From positions 1 through 9,001 of the forward strand of contig JAURNA010000291.1 of the NCBI GenBank assembly GCA_030830385.1: a DNA stretch of 9,001 bases, written 5' to 3'. Every line of letters begins with the position of its first letter. The stretch's first letter is position 1. The notes below the pieces were generated by a model. That model was given only the letters and a program-made list of their open reading frames with translations. It had not been told where the DNA came from and searched no databases. Below, piece by piece: positions 8,309-9,001 of this stretch. The translations under genes were made by a program, and so were the position numbers. This stretch comes from Crocinitomicaceae bacterium (lineage in GTDB: Bacteria; Bacteroidota; Bacteroidia; Flavobacteriales_D; Crocinitomicaceae).

Positions 8309-8734
8309 ATGAAATTGGAAGATGAAATATTAGTAAATAAGTATGGGCAAGGGTTGATCGCAATTGAGCAACTAACTAATAAGTTTTCTTTGTTGAATTG
8401 GACTCAGAAGAAATTGTTTTTGAATGATATTCTTTATCTGATAATGCAGTCGAAACCAAAAGAAGCAGATATAGAGTTAGCAATTAATGAAAGTGGCTTG
8501 AAGCCTACATATACACCTTGTGTGCTTTTGCGAAAAGGGATTGCTAACCACCATTTAATAAAGATTATTGAGTTGCCCGAAGCAGAATTAAATAAAGCCT
8601 TTGTGTTATTATTAAGCCTGTTTAAAGTAGCTTATAAAAGAAGGTTTGATATTGAAAGAGATAATCCAGATAAATGGTGGTACTGGGATCTATCAGACAG
8701 TAAGAAAGTTGAAATGATAATCAATAAATCATGA
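8309..8734 (+). CDS. Probable immunity protein to the RHS nucleotidyltransferase toxin, DUF5958-like
   Basis: A small, probably cytoplasmic and mostly helical protein of 141 residues with no signal peptide. It starts ten bases after the toxin stop, the usual place for a cognate immunity gene. The pattern 'QGL' near 14, 'SGLKPTYTPCVLL' at 62-74, 'LNKAFVLLLSLFKVAYKRRF' at 94-113 and 'WWYWDL' at 123-128 matches what I remember of DUF5958 proteins, a family of unknown function; this is recollection, not a search. The gene is AT-rich (about 34% GC by hand count for 8341-8700, against about 48% for the RHS core) and matches the toxin tip more than the shell, consistent with joint transfer. The start ATG follows an AT-rich spacer with no Shine-Dalgarno. 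Immunity is inferred from position and size; an accessory or regulatory role cannot be excluded. Confidence 0.8.
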   Translation: MKLEDEILVNKYGQGLIAIEQLTNKFSLLNWTQKKLFLNDILYLIMQSKPKEADIELAINESGLKPTYTPCVLLRKGIANHHLIKIIELPEAELNKAFVLLLSLFKVAYKRRFDIERDNPDKWWYWDLSDSKKVEMIINKS

Positions 8735-8740
8735 AGTTAC

Positions 8741-8790
8741 AAAGCCCCTTTATCGGGTAATGCTTCAAATGGCGCTTTTTGATTTTTTGG
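8741..8790 (+). terminator. Possible weak rho-independent terminator after the immunity gene
   Basis: Bases 8741-8748 (AAAGCCCC) can pair with 8771-8778 (GGCGCTTT): five base pairs, one C-C mismatch, two G-C pairs, and a 22-base loop, followed by TTGATTTTTT. Position just after the last gene of the presumed operon fits. The long loop and mismatch make it weak, and its 3' arm lies inside the direct repeat described next. Confidence 0.35.
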
Positions 8791-8808
8791 AAACTAGTGG
8801 TTTGAAAA
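8755..8808 (+). repeat. Imperfect direct repeat, copy 1
   Basis: It starts GGGTAATGCTTCAAATGG and continues CGCTTTT. The first 25 bases match copy 2 (from 8865) with a single T/C difference at the eleventh base. A looser block GGTTTGAAAA (8799-8808) matches GGGTTGAAAA in copy 2 at nearly the same offset. It lies 20 bases after the immunity stop. Whether it is a mobile or recombination remnant, a transcribed RNA element or a decayed cassette end cannot be told from one window. Confidence 0.8.
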
Positions 8809-8864
8809 ACAGATAGATAAAAAACATCGTTCTTTGAAATAAGCGGTAGTAAGATAGGTCTCAT

Positions 8865-8919
8865 GGGTAATGCTCCAAATGGCGCTTTTGGTTATTTAAA
8901 AGATTTAACGGGTTGAAAA
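8865..8919 (+). repeat. Imperfect direct repeat, copy 2
   Basis: Second copy, offset 110 bases from copy 1, starting GGGTAATGCTCCAAATGG then CGCTTTT, with the looser GGGTTGAAAA block ending at 8919. The 56 bases between the copies show no obvious similarity to the rest. The copy abuts a possible start codon at 8919, so it may be the leader of the next gene. It lacks the AAAGCCCC arm that lets copy 1 fold as a terminator. Confidence 0.8.
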
Positions 8920-9001
8920 TGAGTGTAAAGAATGAATGTCGCCTGATTCCGTCGGTTGCCGGATTGAAAATCGAAGCAACAGAGGCTACATTTTACCTGT
9001 A
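8919..9001 (+). CDS. Possible 5' end of a further gene, cut by right window edge
   Basis: From the ATG at 8919 the frame stays open to the window end (27 codons, starting MSVKNECRLIPSVAGLKIEA). I recognise no family. GC rises again here compared with the immunity gene. There is no Shine-Dalgarno and no clear TAnnTTTG promoter element upstream; copy 2 of the direct repeat forms the immediate leader. The reverse strand is also largely open over this stretch, so it could be noncoding or the tail of an opposing gene. Low confidence that it is a real gene. Confidence 0.25.
   Translation, partial: MSVKNECRLIPSVAGLKIEATEATFYL

Noticed and set aside
8829..8840. GTTCTTTGAAAT as a Bacteroidota rRNA-leader-like or promoter motif
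   Set aside because: It resembles the GTTCTTTGACAT seen near 16S genes, but no rRNA follows and no TAnnTTTG element at the right spacing is present.
8755..8889. CRISPR array
   Set aside because: There are only two copies with an 85-base gap, additional flanking similarity and no cas genes; this is a simple direct repeat.

Overview
The window most likely comes from a member of the Bacteroidota. The two long proteins are of the RHS/YD-repeat type seen in that phylum: the first opens with the usual 'YTGTPNINIP ... SYHASGVRVDE ... GGVISR' block, and the second has an N-terminus of the DUF6443 type, a signal peptide ending in 'FAQ' and an RHS-associated core with 'YRDHLGNTRL' and 'YYPYGM'. No start has a well-placed Shine-Dalgarno sequence, which also suits the phylum. 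A Flavobacteriales (Crocinitomicaceae/Fluviicola-like) host is a guess.

Layout: all genes read on the + strand. (1) A giant RHS-like shell protein, cut by the left window edge and ending at 4187, carries a carbohydrate-binding-like segment, a PKD domain and a C-terminal Ig-like domain. (2) Ten bases later comes a 1366-residue Sec-exported RHS protein (4198-8298): DUF6443-like N-terminus, YD repeats, a ~140-residue helical insert, the RHS-associated core, and a variable C-terminal tip ending in a minimal nucleotidyltransferase (GS-x10-DWD plus a later Asp). (3) Another ten bases on is a small 141-residue gene (8309-8734) resembling DUF5958, the probable cognate immunity gene. (4) The last ~270 bases hold a possible terminator, a pair of imperfect direct repeats 110 bp apart, and a possible start of another gene running off the right edge.

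Working model (inference): genes 1 and 2 may form a two-part RHS shell, comparable to TcB/TcC cocoons, that carries the toxic C-terminal tip of gene 2, while gene 3 protects the producer. Base composition supports cassette exchange. By hand count GC is about 48% through the RHS core (7081-7560), about 38% in the toxin tip (7561-8280) and about 34% in the immunity gene (8341-8700), with the drop right after the core's 'IDPDG'. The most interesting content is this nucleotidyltransferase toxin/DUF5958-like immunity pair and the repeats flanking it.
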